DNA of 64,000 bases from Gemmatimonadota bacterium (GTDB taxonomy: Bacteria; Gemmatimonadota; Gemmatimonadetes; Longimicrobiales; Gaopeijiaceae). Each line of letters starts with the position of its first letter. Position 1 is the stretch's first letter. The notes below the pieces were generated by a model that ran no database searches, was not told the origin of the DNA, and saw only the letters and a list, made by a program, of their open reading frames with translations. Shown here piece by piece: positions 53,101 through 62,069 of this stretch. A program made the translations under genes and the position numbers. Location: assembly GCA_009692205.1 (NCBI GenBank), contig SHZR01000001.1, positions 124,001 to 188,000 of the forward strand, given 5' to 3'.

Positions 53101-54354
53101 ATGAACACCCGATCCAAGATCATCGTCGCAGTGATTGTCGTCGCCGTCCTCGGTGCCGCCGCCGCGTTGTCCGTGACACGCTCCCGGGGCCAGGGGATCG
53201 AGGTGCGCACCGAAGTCATCGAGCGCCGAGATCTGGTCGAGATCGTCACCGCGAGCGGCAACATCCGCGCGCGCCGTACGGTGGACATCAGCTCCGACGT
53301 CTCGGCGCGGGTTGCCGAGCTACTCATCCGTGAAGGCGACGACGTCGTGCGCGGCCAGACGCTGCTCAGGCTCCAGCCGGACCAGTACCGGGCTTCCTTG
53401 TCGCGCAGCCAGGCCTCGCTCGCGCAGGCGGAAGCTCAGCGCACGCAGCAGGAGGCGAACCTCATCCGCACGAGGCGCGACCTGGATCGCCTGCTTGCGC
53501 TCCGCACGAGGGACTCCCTGCTGGTGAGCCGCCAGCAGATCGACGATGCGACGACGAGCCTCGATGTCGCGGCTGCGACGCTTTCGTCGGCCGAGCACGG
53601 CGTGTCGTCGGCCCGCGCCGCGGTGGACGAGTCCCAGGATCAGCTCGCGAAGACGATCTTCGTCGCGCCCATCGACGGGAAGATCACGCGCCTGAACGTC
53701 GAAGAGGGCGAGACGGTGATCATCGGCACGATGAACAATCCGGGCAGCCTGGTGCTCACCATCGCCGACCTGTCGGTGATCGAGGCCGTGATGCAGGTCG
53801 ACGAGACCGACGTGTCGGCTATCACCCTCGGTGACAGCGCGGTCATTCGCATCGACGCCTTCTCCGACCGCGAGTTCGTCGGCCGCGTCACCGAGATCGG
53901 GAACTCCGCGATCAACGCGCCGTCGGGGCAGGCCGCGGGCCAGCAGGCGGCGATCGACTTCGAGGTGGTCGTCACGCTCGACGCGACCGACGCTCTGCTG
54001 CGGCCCGACCTGTCGGCAACTGCCGACATCGTCGTCGAAGGTCGCCAGCAGTCGATCTCCGTTCCGATCATCGCCATGACGGTCCGTGAGGACTCGACCT
54101 GGACCGGAGGGGCCAACGAGGGTGACCGCGGGGCGGCCCGAGAGATCGAGGGCGTCTTCCTCTCGCGCGGCGGGCGGGCCACGTTCACGCCTGTGACCAT
54201 CGGCATCGCCGGCCAGGAGTACTTCGAGGTGCTCACGGGGCTCGCCGAGGGCGACACCGTCGTCGCGGGCCCCTACCAGCGCATCCGCCAGCTCATCGAG
54301 GGCGACGCCATCGTGGCGACGGAAGAGGATCTTCCCGAAGGCGAAGGCAACTAG
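53101..54354 (+). CDS. MacA/HlyD-family periplasmic adaptor
   Basis: 417 aa. N-terminal TM anchor about 7-24. Barrel-sandwich lipoyl half ASGNIRARRTVDISSDVSARV and FVAPIDGKITRLNVEEGETV (in parts), a helical hairpin of about 110 residues between them, and a C-terminal beta-barrel/MP domain to residue about 400. Joins the inner-membrane permeases to TolC. GAAGG SD. Confidence 0.9.
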   Translation: MNTRSKIIVAVIVVAVLGAAAALSVTRSRGQGIEVRTEVIERRDLVEIVTASGNIRARRTVDISSDVSARVAELLIREGDDVVRGQTLLRLQPDQYRASLSRSQASLAQAEAQRTQQEANLIRTRRDLDRLLALRTRDSLLVSRQQIDDATTSLDVAAATLSSAEHGVSSARAAVDESQDQLAKTIFVAPIDGKITRLNVEEGETVIIGTMNNPGSLVLTIADLSVIEAVMQVDETDVSAITLGDSAVIRIDAFSDREFVGRVTEIGNSAINAPSGQAAGQQAAIDFEVVVTLDATDALLRPDLSATADIVVEGRQQSISVPIIAMTVREDSTWTGGANEGDRGAAREIEGVFLSRGGRATFTPVTIGIAGQEYFEVLTGLAEGDTVVAGPYQRIRQLIEGDAIVATEEDLPEGEGN

Positions 54355-54369
54355 CCCGAGGGGGCGCTC

Positions 54370-55611
54370 TTGCAGCTCTGGGAAGGCGTATACCTTGCGT
54401 TCCAGCAGATCTGGACGGAGAAGCTGAAAAGCTTCTTCTCGGTCTTGGGCGTCATCCTCGGCGTGATGTTCCTGATCGTCGTCGTCACCGTCGTAGAGGG
54501 CCTCGACCGGTTGGTGCGCGAAGACTTCTCGTCGCAGGTGTTCGGCGTGAACACGGTCACCCTGCGGCGATGGCAGCAGGTCAACATCAACACGAGCCGC
54601 GAAGAGCGTCGGGAGCGCGCCCGCAGGCCCTTCATCTACTACGCGGACGCCGAGGCGATCGAGGAGCGGCTCACGCTGCCCGCGCGCATCGCCGTGGAGA
54701 ACGGGGGAAGCGCGAGCGCCGTCGGCGACAACGGCAGGGCCGTAAGCGGCGTGCAAGTCACCGGCGCGACTGCCGACATCTTCGCCATCCGGGATCTCCA
54801 GGTCAGCCAGGGTCGCGTCTTCACCCCCCAGGAGGCGGATGCCGGCGCCCCTGTGGTCGTGATCGGCTACGAGACCGCCGACGTCATCTTCGAGGACGGC
54901 GTGGCGCTCGGGCGCGGGATCCGCATCGGCGGCTTCCCCTATCGGATCATCGGGATCCTCGAGGAGCGCGGCTCGATGTTCGGCCAGTCGCTCGACAACC
55001 TCGCGATCGCACCCGCGCGCTCACCGATCCAGTCGATCACATCGCCGCCCCGAGTCGCTGAGAACATCATCATCCAGGCCATCGATCCCGATCAGCTCCG
55101 CGACATTCAGTCGGAGGTGGAGGGGATCATGCGGGCACGTCGCAACCTCCGTCCGACCGAGGAAGCGAACTTCTCGCTCGAGACCGCCGACGAGGCCATC
55201 AGCTTCTGGAACAACATCTCGCGGATCCTCTTCACGGTTCTGCCGCTGTTCGTCTCGATCGCCCTCGTGGTCGGCGGCATCGTGATCATGAACATCATGC
55301 TCGTCTCGGTCATGGAGCGCACCCGCGAGATCGGCGTGCGTAAGGCCATCGGGGCGCGACGGCGCGACATCCTCACGCAGGTGCTCATCGAGTCCGCGAC
55401 GCTCGCCACCCTCGGCGCGATCATCGGCGTTGCGGTCGGACTGGGGATCGCCCAACTCCTCGCAGCGCTCTCGCCCCTTCCCGCAGCCGTGGCGCCGCGA
55501 TGGATCGCTCTAGGAGTGGGCCTGGGGATGACGGTCGGGATCGTCGCGGGGGTGTACCCCGCGACTCAAGCGTCGAAGCTCGACCCCGTGGACGCGCTTC
55601 GCTATGAGTGA
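54370..55611 (+). CDS. MacB-type ABC permease (FtsX fold), without ATPase domain
   Basis: 413 aa. TTG start with GAGGGGG about 7 bases before. TM1 about 21-45; periplasmic MacB core domain about 50-270; three C-terminal helices from about 290 (VGGIVIMNIMLVSVMERTREIGVRKAIGARR is the FtsX coupling helix). It lacks the N-terminal ATPase (no Walker A) found in full MacB. Overlaps the next permease by 8 bases. Confidence 0.9.
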   Translation: MQLWEGVYLAFQQIWTEKLKSFFSVLGVILGVMFLIVVVTVVEGLDRLVREDFSSQVFGVNTVTLRRWQQVNINTSREERRERARRPFIYYADAEAIEERLTLPARIAVENGGSASAVGDNGRAVSGVQVTGATADIFAIRDLQVSQGRVFTPQEADAGAPVVVIGYETADVIFEDGVALGRGIRIGGFPYRIIGILEERGSMFGQSLDNLAIAPARSPIQSITSPPRVAENIIIQAIDPDQLRDIQSEVEGIMRARRNLRPTEEANFSLETADEAISFWNNISRILFTVLPLFVSIALVVGGIVIMNIMLVSVMERTREIGVRKAIGARRRDILTQVLIESATLATLGAIIGVAVGLGIAQLLAALSPLPAAVAPRWIALGVGLGMTVGIVAGVYPATQASKLDPVDALRYE

Positions 55612-56890
55612 CCAACCCGACCTCCGCGGAGCCTCCGGCGCCTCGGCGCTCACGGAGGGGCTCGCCATCGCGTGGGACGCGGTGACGGCCAACAAGGTCC
55701 GCTCCGCGCTGACCATTCTTGGTGTCGCGGTGGGCGTGTCCGTGGTGATGGCGATCGCGGCCCTCGTCACCGGCATCCGCACGAGCGTCATGTCGGCGTT
55801 CGAGTCGGCCGGCCCGAATAACTTCATCGTGACTCGGATCGACTTCACCGCCATCCAGATCTCGGACGGCAGCGACCGGCCGCCTTGGTGGAACCGCCCG
55901 GAGATCGAGCCGGAAGAGGCACGCCGGATCGGCGCGCTCCCCACGGTCAGCGATGCGCTCTACCTGTTCGACTTCCAAGTGGACTTGGCCTTCGAGAGCC
56001 AGCGGCTCGACGAGATCATGGGAAGGGGCTTCTCCGCGGGATGGCCGGCGTACACGCCCGGGACGTTCCTCGCGGGCCGTGACTTCACCCCCGCCGAGGT
56101 GAACCAGAACCGCGCGGTGGTCGTCCTCTCCTCCGGGCTCGCCGAGAACCTCTTCGGCCAGAGGGACCCCGTGGGTCGGGTCATCCGCGTACCGAACGAC
56201 TTCAGGGGGACGCAGGAGTCGTTCACGGTCATCGGGGTCTTCGAGCCCGAGGAGAACATCTTCTCGTCCGCGTTCCAGAACTTCGCCATCTTTCCCTGGA
56301 CCGCGGCCGTGCGGCGCTTACGGCAGTCCTCGTGGCAGGCGCAGATCTTGGTGGTGCCGCGGGACTCCGTCAGCCCCGCGCGCGCGCAAGACGACGTGAT
56401 TGCCGCGATGCGCGGAATGCGCGGTCTGGGTCCGAGTGAGGAGAACAACTTCGCGGTCATGGCATCTGCACAGATTCTCGAACTGTTCAACCGTCTCACC
56501 GCGGTGTTCTTCTTGGTCATCCTCCTGCTCGCGTCGGCGGGACTCCTGGTCGGAGGCGTGGGCGTCGTGGGCATCATGCTCATCTCCGTGACCGAAAGGA
56601 CACGCGAGGTCGGTGTGCGTAAGGCCGTGGGCGCCACGCGGCGAGAGATCCTCTGGCAGTTCCTCGTCGAGTCGTCGTTCCTTACGTCGTTCGGAGCCGC
56701 GGTAGGGATGGCCGTCGGCTTCGGGCTGGCGATCGCCGTAGCCGCATTTACCCCCCTGCCCGCCGAGATCCCCGTCTGGGCCGTCGTCGTCGCCCTCGTC
56801 ATGGCGGCGCTGACCGGCATGCTCTTCGGCCTGCTGCCGGCGTACCGTGCGAGCCGACTCCAACCCGTTGCCGCCCTGAGGCACGAATGA
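55604..56890 (+). CDS. Second MacB-type ABC permease (FtsX fold)
   Basis: 428 aa, paralogue of the preceding permease. TM1 about 37-60, periplasmic domain about 65-300, then VGGVGVVGIMLISVTERTREVGVRKAVGATRREIL coupling helix and two further helices. Also no ATPase motif. ATG starts within the previous stop region (ATGAGTGA) and its own stop overlaps bshB1 (ATGA). The pair could form a heterodimer with an ATPase encoded elsewhere. Confidence 0.9.
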   Translation: MSDQPDLRGASGASALTEGLAIAWDAVTANKVRSALTILGVAVGVSVVMAIAALVTGIRTSVMSAFESAGPNNFIVTRIDFTAIQISDGSDRPPWWNRPEIEPEEARRIGALPTVSDALYLFDFQVDLAFESQRLDEIMGRGFSAGWPAYTPGTFLAGRDFTPAEVNQNRAVVVLSSGLAENLFGQRDPVGRVIRVPNDFRGTQESFTVIGVFEPEENIFSSAFQNFAIFPWTAAVRRLRQSSWQAQILVVPRDSVSPARAQDDVIAAMRGMRGLGPSEENNFAVMASAQILELFNRLTAVFFLVILLLASAGLLVGGVGVVGIMLISVTERTREVGVRKAVGATRREILWQFLVESSFLTSFGAAVGMAVGFGLAIAVAAFTPLPAEIPVWAVVVALVMAALTGMLFGLLPAYRASRLQPVAALRHE

Positions 56891-57621
56891 ACACCTCGAT
56901 GAAGCCCCTCGACCTCCTCGCCATCATGTCGCACCCGGACGACGCCGAGCTACTCTGCGGCGGTTCGCTCATCAAGGCGGCGTCGAGAGGCAAGCGCGTC
57001 GGCATCCTGGACCTCACGGCCGGCGAGATGGGGAGCCAGGGCTCGAGCGAGATTCGGGCGCGCGAGTCCGCGAGGGCCGCCGAGATCATGGGTGTCGCCG
57101 AACGCCGGTGCGCCGGCCTGCCGGACGCCGCGATCGAGAACGACAACGCATCGCGGCACATCATCGCCGGGCACATCAGAGCGCTTCGGCCGCGGGTGGT
57201 TGTGACACACTGGGTCGTCGGCCGCCACCGCGACCACCGCGTCGCCGCGGAGCTCGTCCGGGACGCGTGCTATCTGTCCGGCCTCAGAAAGCTCGACGTC
57301 GACGGCGAGCCGTTCCGGCCGCTGAAGCTCGTGTACGCCACCGCGTTTCGCGAAGACGTCGAGCTCCCGAGCTTCGTGGTCGACATCTCCCAGCAGCTTC
57401 GCAAGAAGCTCGAAGCCCTGTCGGCGTACTCGTCCCAGTTCGACGGGGTTCGTGGCTACGGGGAGGTCTATCCCGGTGGGGAGCGCGACATCCTCGAGCA
57501 GGTCCGCATGAAGATGGCCCACTACGGATCGCTCATCCGCGTCGAGTACGGCGAGCCGTTCCGAGTCGGCGAGCCCTTCGATGTCGCCGACCTGTCGACG
57601 CTGACCGTAGCGACCTTCTGA
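56887..57621 (+). CDS. bshB1: Bacillithiol biosynthesis deacetylase BshB1
   Basis: 244 aa PIG-L/LmbE-fold zinc deacetylase, probably converting GlcNAc-malate to GlcN-malate. Zinc motif SHPDDAELLCGG (H16, D18, D19), a BshB1-type LTAGEMGSQGS, and WVVGRHRDHRVAAEL with the third ligand. bshA and bshC are not in the window. Coupled to the permease gene (ATGA). The alternative is another PIG-L sugar deacetylase. Confidence 0.88.
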   Translation: MNTSMKPLDLLAIMSHPDDAELLCGGSLIKAASRGKRVGILDLTAGEMGSQGSSEIRARESARAAEIMGVAERRCAGLPDAAIENDNASRHIIAGHIRALRPRVVVTHWVVGRHRDHRVAAELVRDACYLSGLRKLDVDGEPFRPLKLVYATAFREDVELPSFVVDISQQLRKKLEALSAYSSQFDGVRGYGEVYPGGERDILEQVRMKMAHYGSLIRVEYGEPFRVGEPFDVADLSTLTVATF

Positions 57622-57631
57622 CCGGCGCCGT

Positions 57632-57985
57632 CTAAGCCACCAGGCAGGACACCTCCAGAAGCAGGCGTCGCCACGACGGGACGTCGGAGCCACGCACGCT
57701 GAGGGCGCGGGCCTCGGCGACGCCTCCCCTCGACATCCAGGGCCACAGCCAGCTGGCGATCTCGGCCGGGAGGTGACCGAGCGGCTCGCCGGACTCCAGG
57801 TGCACCCAGATTTCTGGATCGATCTGGACCGGAGGGTCTGGCACGAGGCGCAGCGAGTCGCCCTCCGCCAGCCCGTCGACGAACCTCTCCCGCCCCGCGA
57901 AGACCGTCCCGTGCACCGTCGAGCGGAAGCACGGGGGCTTGCCTTGGGGGAATGGCGGTGGCGTCATGATCGGGTCGAAGGGCAC
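57632..57985 (-). CDS. Small HIRAN-like protein
   Basis: 117 aa, no signal peptide. TVHGTVFAGRERFVDGLAEGDSLRLVPDP and WVHLESGEPLGHLPAEIASWLWPWM (each in parts) resemble the HIRAN domain, which is an OB-like nucleic-acid-end binder in helicases. Free-standing HIRAN proteins occur but their role is unclear. Start GTG 57985 is used; ATG 57967 is possible. Divergent from the cysteine desulfurase. Confidence 0.5.
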   Translation of the reverse strand: MPFDPIMTPPPFPQGKPPCFRSTVHGTVFAGRERFVDGLAEGDSLRLVPDPPVQIDPEIWVHLESGEPLGHLPAEIASWLWPWMSRGGVAEARALSVRGSDVPSWRRLLLEVSCLVA

Positions 57986-58035
57986 CTCCGGTGGGGTCAG
58001 CCGCCGGGCCCAGTTAACTTACCGGCCACCATACC

Positions 58036-59187
58036 ATGGACGCCACGTACCTCGACTACGCCGCCACGACGCCGCTCCGCGAGGAGGTCGCCGCCGCGAT
58101 GGCTCCCTTCGCCTCGGCCACGTTCGGCAATCCGTCGAGCGTCCATCGATGGGGCCGCGCCGCATACGCAGCGCTCGAGGCAGCGCGGGCGGAGGCCGCC
58201 GAGGCGCTCGGTGCGAAGCCCGCCGAGATCCACTTCGTGCGCGGCGGCACCGAGTCGGACAACCTGGCGCTGCTCGGCTGGTGTGACGCCCATGCGGCCG
58301 GCACGGCCCACCCCACCCTGGCCATCAGCGCGGTCGAGCATCACGCCGTGCTCGAGGCAGCCGAAAGCGCCGGCAACAGGGGCGCCGCGCGTGTCGTAGT
58401 CCTCCCGGTATCGCCGGACGGCGAGGTCGACCTCGACAGGGTTCGACTCGCCGTCGAGAAGAAGCCGGCGCTCGTCTCGGTGATGTGGGTCAACAACGAG
58501 ACCGGCATGATCTTGCCGGTACCGGAGATCGCGGCGGTCGTCGTCGCGGCGGGCGGCACCATGCACACCGACGCGGCGCAGACGTTGGGCAAGGTCGCCG
58601 TCGACGTACGCGACGTCCCGGTGCATCTCCTCTCCGCGACCGGCCACAAGCTCCACGGACCCAAGGGCACGGGGCTGCTGTTCGTGCGAGAGGGGACGCG
58701 GCTGTCTCCCATCCTGCACGGCGGGGGTCAGGAGCGCGGCCTGCGCCCGGGCACGCAGGACGTCGCGGGGGCCGTGGGGCTCGCGCGCGCGCTGCGGCTC
58801 GCCGTGGAGGAGCGTCCTCTCGAGGCGGCCCGCCTCACCGGGCTGCGCGACCGATTGGCGAGCGCCCTCCCCGCGGCGGTCCCCGGCCTGCGAATCAACG
58901 CCGGCGGCGCGCCCCGGGCGCCCCACGTGCTCAGCGTCGGCATCCCGGGCGTGAAGGACGGGGGCGCGCTGCTCATGGCGCTCGACATCGAGGGCATCGC
59001 GGTCTCGGGCGGCTCGGCGTGCCTCTCGGGCGCCGCCAAGCGGAGCCACGTGATGGCTGCGCTCTACGGCGCCGAGGACCCGTATGCTGCGGTGCGCTTC
59101 TCGTTCGGACGGGCGACGGAGCCACGGGACATCGATCGGGCCGTCGAAGCTACCGCCCGCGTAGCCGCGCGCCTGAGGACCGCTTGA
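58036..59187 (+). CDS. Cysteine desulfurase (IscS/NifS family)
   Basis: 383 aa PLP enzyme that removes sulfur from cysteine. VYLDYAATTPL-type start (ATYLDYAATTPL), H-bonding FVRGGTESDN, PLP Lys K205 in SATGHKLHG and active Cys C329 in GGSACLSG. The Cys loop reads ACLSG, different from the common ACSSG. Directly coupled to mnmA by a TTGA overlap, so it probably supplies sulfur for tRNA 2-thiouridine; assignment as iscS, nifS or sufS is not certain. Confidence 0.9.
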   Translation: MDATYLDYAATTPLREEVAAAMAPFASATFGNPSSVHRWGRAAYAALEAARAEAAEALGAKPAEIHFVRGGTESDNLALLGWCDAHAAGTAHPTLAISAVEHHAVLEAAESAGNRGAARVVVLPVSPDGEVDLDRVRLAVEKKPALVSVMWVNNETGMILPVPEIAAVVVAAGGTMHTDAAQTLGKVAVDVRDVPVHLLSATGHKLHGPKGTGLLFVREGTRLSPILHGGGQERGLRPGTQDVAGAVGLARALRLAVEERPLEAARLTGLRDRLASALPAAVPGLRINAGGAPRAPHVLSVGIPGVKDGGALLMALDIEGIAVSGGSACLSGAAKRSHVMAALYGAEDPYAAVRFSFGRATEPRDIDRAVEATARVAARLRTA

Positions 59188-60293
59188 GCCGGATCCTCGT
59201 GGCGATGTCGGGCGGGGTCGACTCGTCGGTGGCGGCCGCCCTTCTCGCCGAGGCGGGACACGACGTCGTGGGTGTCACGATGAAGACGTTCTGCTACTCG
59301 GAGACTCCCGCCCAATCTAAGACGTGCTGCGGCCTCGACGGCATCACCGACGCCAAGCGCGTCGCGGACGCGATCGGGATTCCGCACTACGTGTTCGACG
59401 TCGAGGAGGACTTCACGCGGGACGTCATCGACGACTTCGTCCGCGAGTACGCCCAGGGGAGGACGCCCAACCCGTGCGTGCGTTGCAACGGCAATACGAA
59501 GTTCCGAGACCTGATGGCTCGGGGCCGCGCGCTCGGCTGCGAGCGCATCGCGTCCGGGCACTACGTGCGCATCGAGCACACGAGCCGGGGCTCGACCCTT
59601 CTGCGCGGCGGGGATGCGCAGAAGGACCAGGCCTACTTCCTCTGGGGTCTTCCGGCGGATCTGCTTCCACGCCTGATGTTCCCCGTCGGCGAGCTCACCA
59701 AGTCCGAGGTGCGTGCCCGAGCCCGGGACCTCGGGCTCGTTACGGCGGACAAGCCGGAGTCGCAGGAGATCTGCTTTGTGCCCAGCGGCGACTACAAGGA
59801 CCTCCTCAAGAAGCGGCTCGGCACGCATCCGGCGCTCGAGCCTGGAAGTGTCGTGCGTCGCTCCGGCGAAGTCGTGGGTGAGCACCGCGGTTACGCGGGC
59901 TTCACCGTGGGACAGCGGAAGGGGCTCGGGGGTGGATTCGCCGAGCCTCTCTTCGTGCTCGAGGTTCGCCCCGAGACGAAGGAGGTCGTCGTGGGCACGC
60001 ACGACGAGTTGCTTCAGGACGAGGTCGTGATCGGTGAGGCAAACTGGCACGGAGCGCCGCCCCCGGCGGGCAGCTCGCTCGAAGTGCAACTCCGCCACCG
60101 CGCATCGCCGGTGCGCGCTACCATCGAGTCCCTCGGCGCTCAGGTGACCCTCGTCCTCGACGAGCCACGAGCGGCGGTAACCCCCGGGCAGTCGGCCGTC
60201 CTGTTCGACGGCGATCGGCTCGTCGGAGGTGGGCGCATCGCTGCGGCGGCGCGACGCGCGGCGCGGAAGCACTCGAACCTGTCGCCGTCCTAG
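59184..60293 (+). CDS. mnmA: tRNA-specific 2-thiouridylase
   Basis: 369 aa. N-terminal PP-loop VAMSGGVDSSVAAALL, the first catalytic Cys in GRTPNPCVRCNGNTKF, GHYVRIE, DQAYFLW and the second Cys in SQEICFVPSGDY. Makes 2-thiouridine at U34 of Lys, Glu and Gln tRNAs. TTG 59184 overlaps the desulfurase stop; family sequence starts directly after it. An SKTCCG insert in the early part matches some clades. Confidence 0.95.
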   Translation: MSRILVAMSGGVDSSVAAALLAEAGHDVVGVTMKTFCYSETPAQSKTCCGLDGITDAKRVADAIGIPHYVFDVEEDFTRDVIDDFVREYAQGRTPNPCVRCNGNTKFRDLMARGRALGCERIASGHYVRIEHTSRGSTLLRGGDAQKDQAYFLWGLPADLLPRLMFPVGELTKSEVRARARDLGLVTADKPESQEICFVPSGDYKDLLKKRLGTHPALEPGSVVRRSGEVVGEHRGYAGFTVGQRKGLGGGFAEPLFVLEVRPETKEVVVGTHDELLQDEVVIGEANWHGAPPPAGSSLEVQLRHRASPVRATIESLGAQVTLVLDEPRAAVTPGQSAVLFDGDRLVGGGRIAAAARRAARKHSNLSPS

Positions 60294-60323
60294 AAGCTGA
60301 AGATCTCCTCTGCCGCGAGCCTG

Positions 60324-61448
60324 CTAGTGCTTCAGGCCGCTCGCGTCGGCGAACTCTTCCATCGCCTTCAGCTCGGCCTCCGACAACTCCTCGGGCACCT
60401 GCACCACGACCTCCACGTACTGGTCGCCGACGCGGCCTTCCTTCTGCACACCCTGGCCGCGGATCCGGAACTTCGTGCCTGACTGAGTTCCCTTCGGGAT
60501 CCGCAGCACGACCTTCTTACCCGCCACAGTCCGCACGCGAATCTTCGACCCGAGCGTGGCCTGCGCGATGTTGAGCGGCACGGTGACGTGGATGTCGAGC
60601 CCCTCGCGCTTGAAGAACCGATGCGGGGCCACCTTGAACGTGATGATCAGGTCACCCGGGGGGCCGCCCTCCCGACCGCGCTCTCCCTGGCCCGACAGAC
60701 GGACCCTGGAGCCGCTATCGACGCCCGCCGCGACGTTGATCTCGATTCTCCGCTGTTGGCGCACGGCTCCCTTGCCCTGACACGACTCGCACAGCGCCTC
60801 GGGGATCATTCCACGTCCGAAGCAGGCCGGACACGGCCGCTTCACCGCGAAGCCTCCCTGACCGAAGGAGACCGTGCCCGCTCCCTTGCACTCGTCGCAG
60901 CGGCGGATTTCAGTGCCGGGCTTGGCGCCTTCCCCGCCGCAAACGGCACACTCCTCGGTCACCGCGACATCCACCGACACCTTTCCGCCGGTGATCGCCG
61001 TGAGGAATGGGACCTCGACCACGTACTCGACGTGCCCACCTCGCTGCTTTCCGGTCTTCGCGGCGCCGGGAGCCTGCTTCTTGCCCAGGTCGAAGAGCGA
61101 GCTGAAGAGGTCGGAGATGTTGCCGAAGCCACCCCCGAGGTCGTCGAACGAGATGCCGGCGTCGCCCCCCGGGGCTCCGGCCGGCGAGGACGCGCCGGGT
61201 CGACCGCGCCCGAACCCCAGGCCGCCGAGCTTGCGCATCTGGTCGTACTGCTTGCGCTTGGCCGCGTCGCTCACGACGGAGTACGCCTCACCGATCTCTT
61301 TGAAGCGCTCCGTGGCCTTCGCGTCGCCGCGATTCGCGTCGGGGTGGTGCGTCTTGGCGAGCTTGCGATAGGCCTTCTTGATCTCGTCGGCAGTCGCCTT
61401 CTCGGGCACGCCGAGGATCTGATAGAAGTCCTTGCCACCTGCAGACAT
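60324..61448 (-). CDS. dnaJ: Chaperone DnaJ
   Basis: 374 aa. J domain about 1-70 with HPD in [10 protein letters not shown]; Gly/Phe region about 75-130; four CxxCxGxG-type zinc repeats at about 167-236 ([32 protein letters not shown]); C-terminal substrate domain to 374. J-domain co-chaperone of DnaK. It follows grpE; dnaK and hrcA are not in the window. Confidence 0.96.
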   Translation of the reverse strand: MSAGGKDFYQILGVPEKATADEIKKAYRKLAKTHHPDANRGDAKATERFKEIGEAYSVVSDAAKRKQYDQMRKLGGLGFGRGRPGASSPAGAPGGDAGISFDDLGGGFGNISDLFSSLFDLGKKQAPGAAKTGKQRGGHVEYVVEVPFLTAITGGKVSVDVAVTEECAVCGGEGAKPGTEIRRCDECKGAGTVSFGQGGFAVKRPCPACFGRGMIPEALCESCQGKGAVRQQRRIEINVAAGVDSGSRVRLSGQGERGREGGPPGDLIITFKVAPHRFFKREGLDIHVTVPLNIAQATLGSKIRVRTVAGKKVVLRIPKGTQSGTKFRIRGQGVQKEGRVGDQYVEVVVQVPEELSEAELKAMEEFADASGLKH

Positions 61449-61462
61449 GGATGCTCCGCTGC

Positions 61463-62005
61463 TCAGCCGTGCTTGAAGACAGCCACGCGGGCCGGACGCA
61501 TGAGGGCGCCCTTCAGGGCATACCCTTTCTGCATGACCAGAGCGACCGTCTCGTCCTGCTCGGCGCTCTCGGCCGGCATGCGCATGATCGCCTCCATGGT
61601 CTGCGGGTCGAAGCGCTGGCCCGCGGGCTCGATGACCTCCACGCCCGCGTCCTCCAGCATGCGGCTGAACTTTCTCTCGACCAGGTCGACACCCTCCATG
61701 ATCGCCTCGACCGAGGCGTTCCCCATGTCCAACTGCGCGACGCGATGCAGATCGTCCAGCACGTCCAGGAACTTGGTGATGACGTCCGCCTGCGCCCTGC
61801 CCCAGGCGCTCAGGCGGTCCTGCTCGGTGCGCCGGCGGAAATTGCTGAACTCGGCCACCAACCTCAGGTGTCGGTCGTTCAACTCCTCGTAGGTGCGCCG
61901 CAGCTCGCCGGCCTCGTCCAGCTCGGCCGGATCGACACTCGACGACTCCGCCTCAGTCATGGCTAGCTCCGCCGCCACTTCTTCGTCCTCTACGGAATCG
62001 GCCAT
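61463..62005 (-). CDS. grpE: Nucleotide exchange factor GrpE
   Basis: 180 aa. Long N-terminal helix (about 30-95), then [13 protein letters not shown] and a beta domain with [35 protein letters not shown] (in parts). Promotes ADP release from DnaK. The stop is 14 bases before dnaJ. Extended -10 promoter upstream. Confidence 0.95.
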   Translation of the reverse strand: MADSVEDEEVAAELAMTEAESSSVDPAELDEAGELRRTYEELNDRHLRLVAEFSNFRRRTEQDRLSAWGRAQADVITKFLDVLDDLHRVAQLDMGNASVEAIMEGVDLVERKFSRMLEDAGVEVIEPAGQRFDPQTMEAIMRMPAESAEQDETVALVMQKGYALKGALMRPARVAVFKHG

Positions 62006-62044
62006 CGCTCTGTTTTGCCCGGGGTCCAGGAGATCCGACCGTAC

Positions 62045-62053
62045 ATTATACCA
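62045..62053 (-). promoter_or_regulatory. Extended -10 promoter for grpE-dnaJ
   Basis: Minus strand TGGTATAAT (TG-N-TATAAT), perfect -10, about 39 bases before the grpE ATG and overlapping the end region of cinA. No good -35. No CIRCE repeat seen. Confidence 0.6.
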
Positions 62054-62069
62054 CTGCCGAGCTGGGGGT

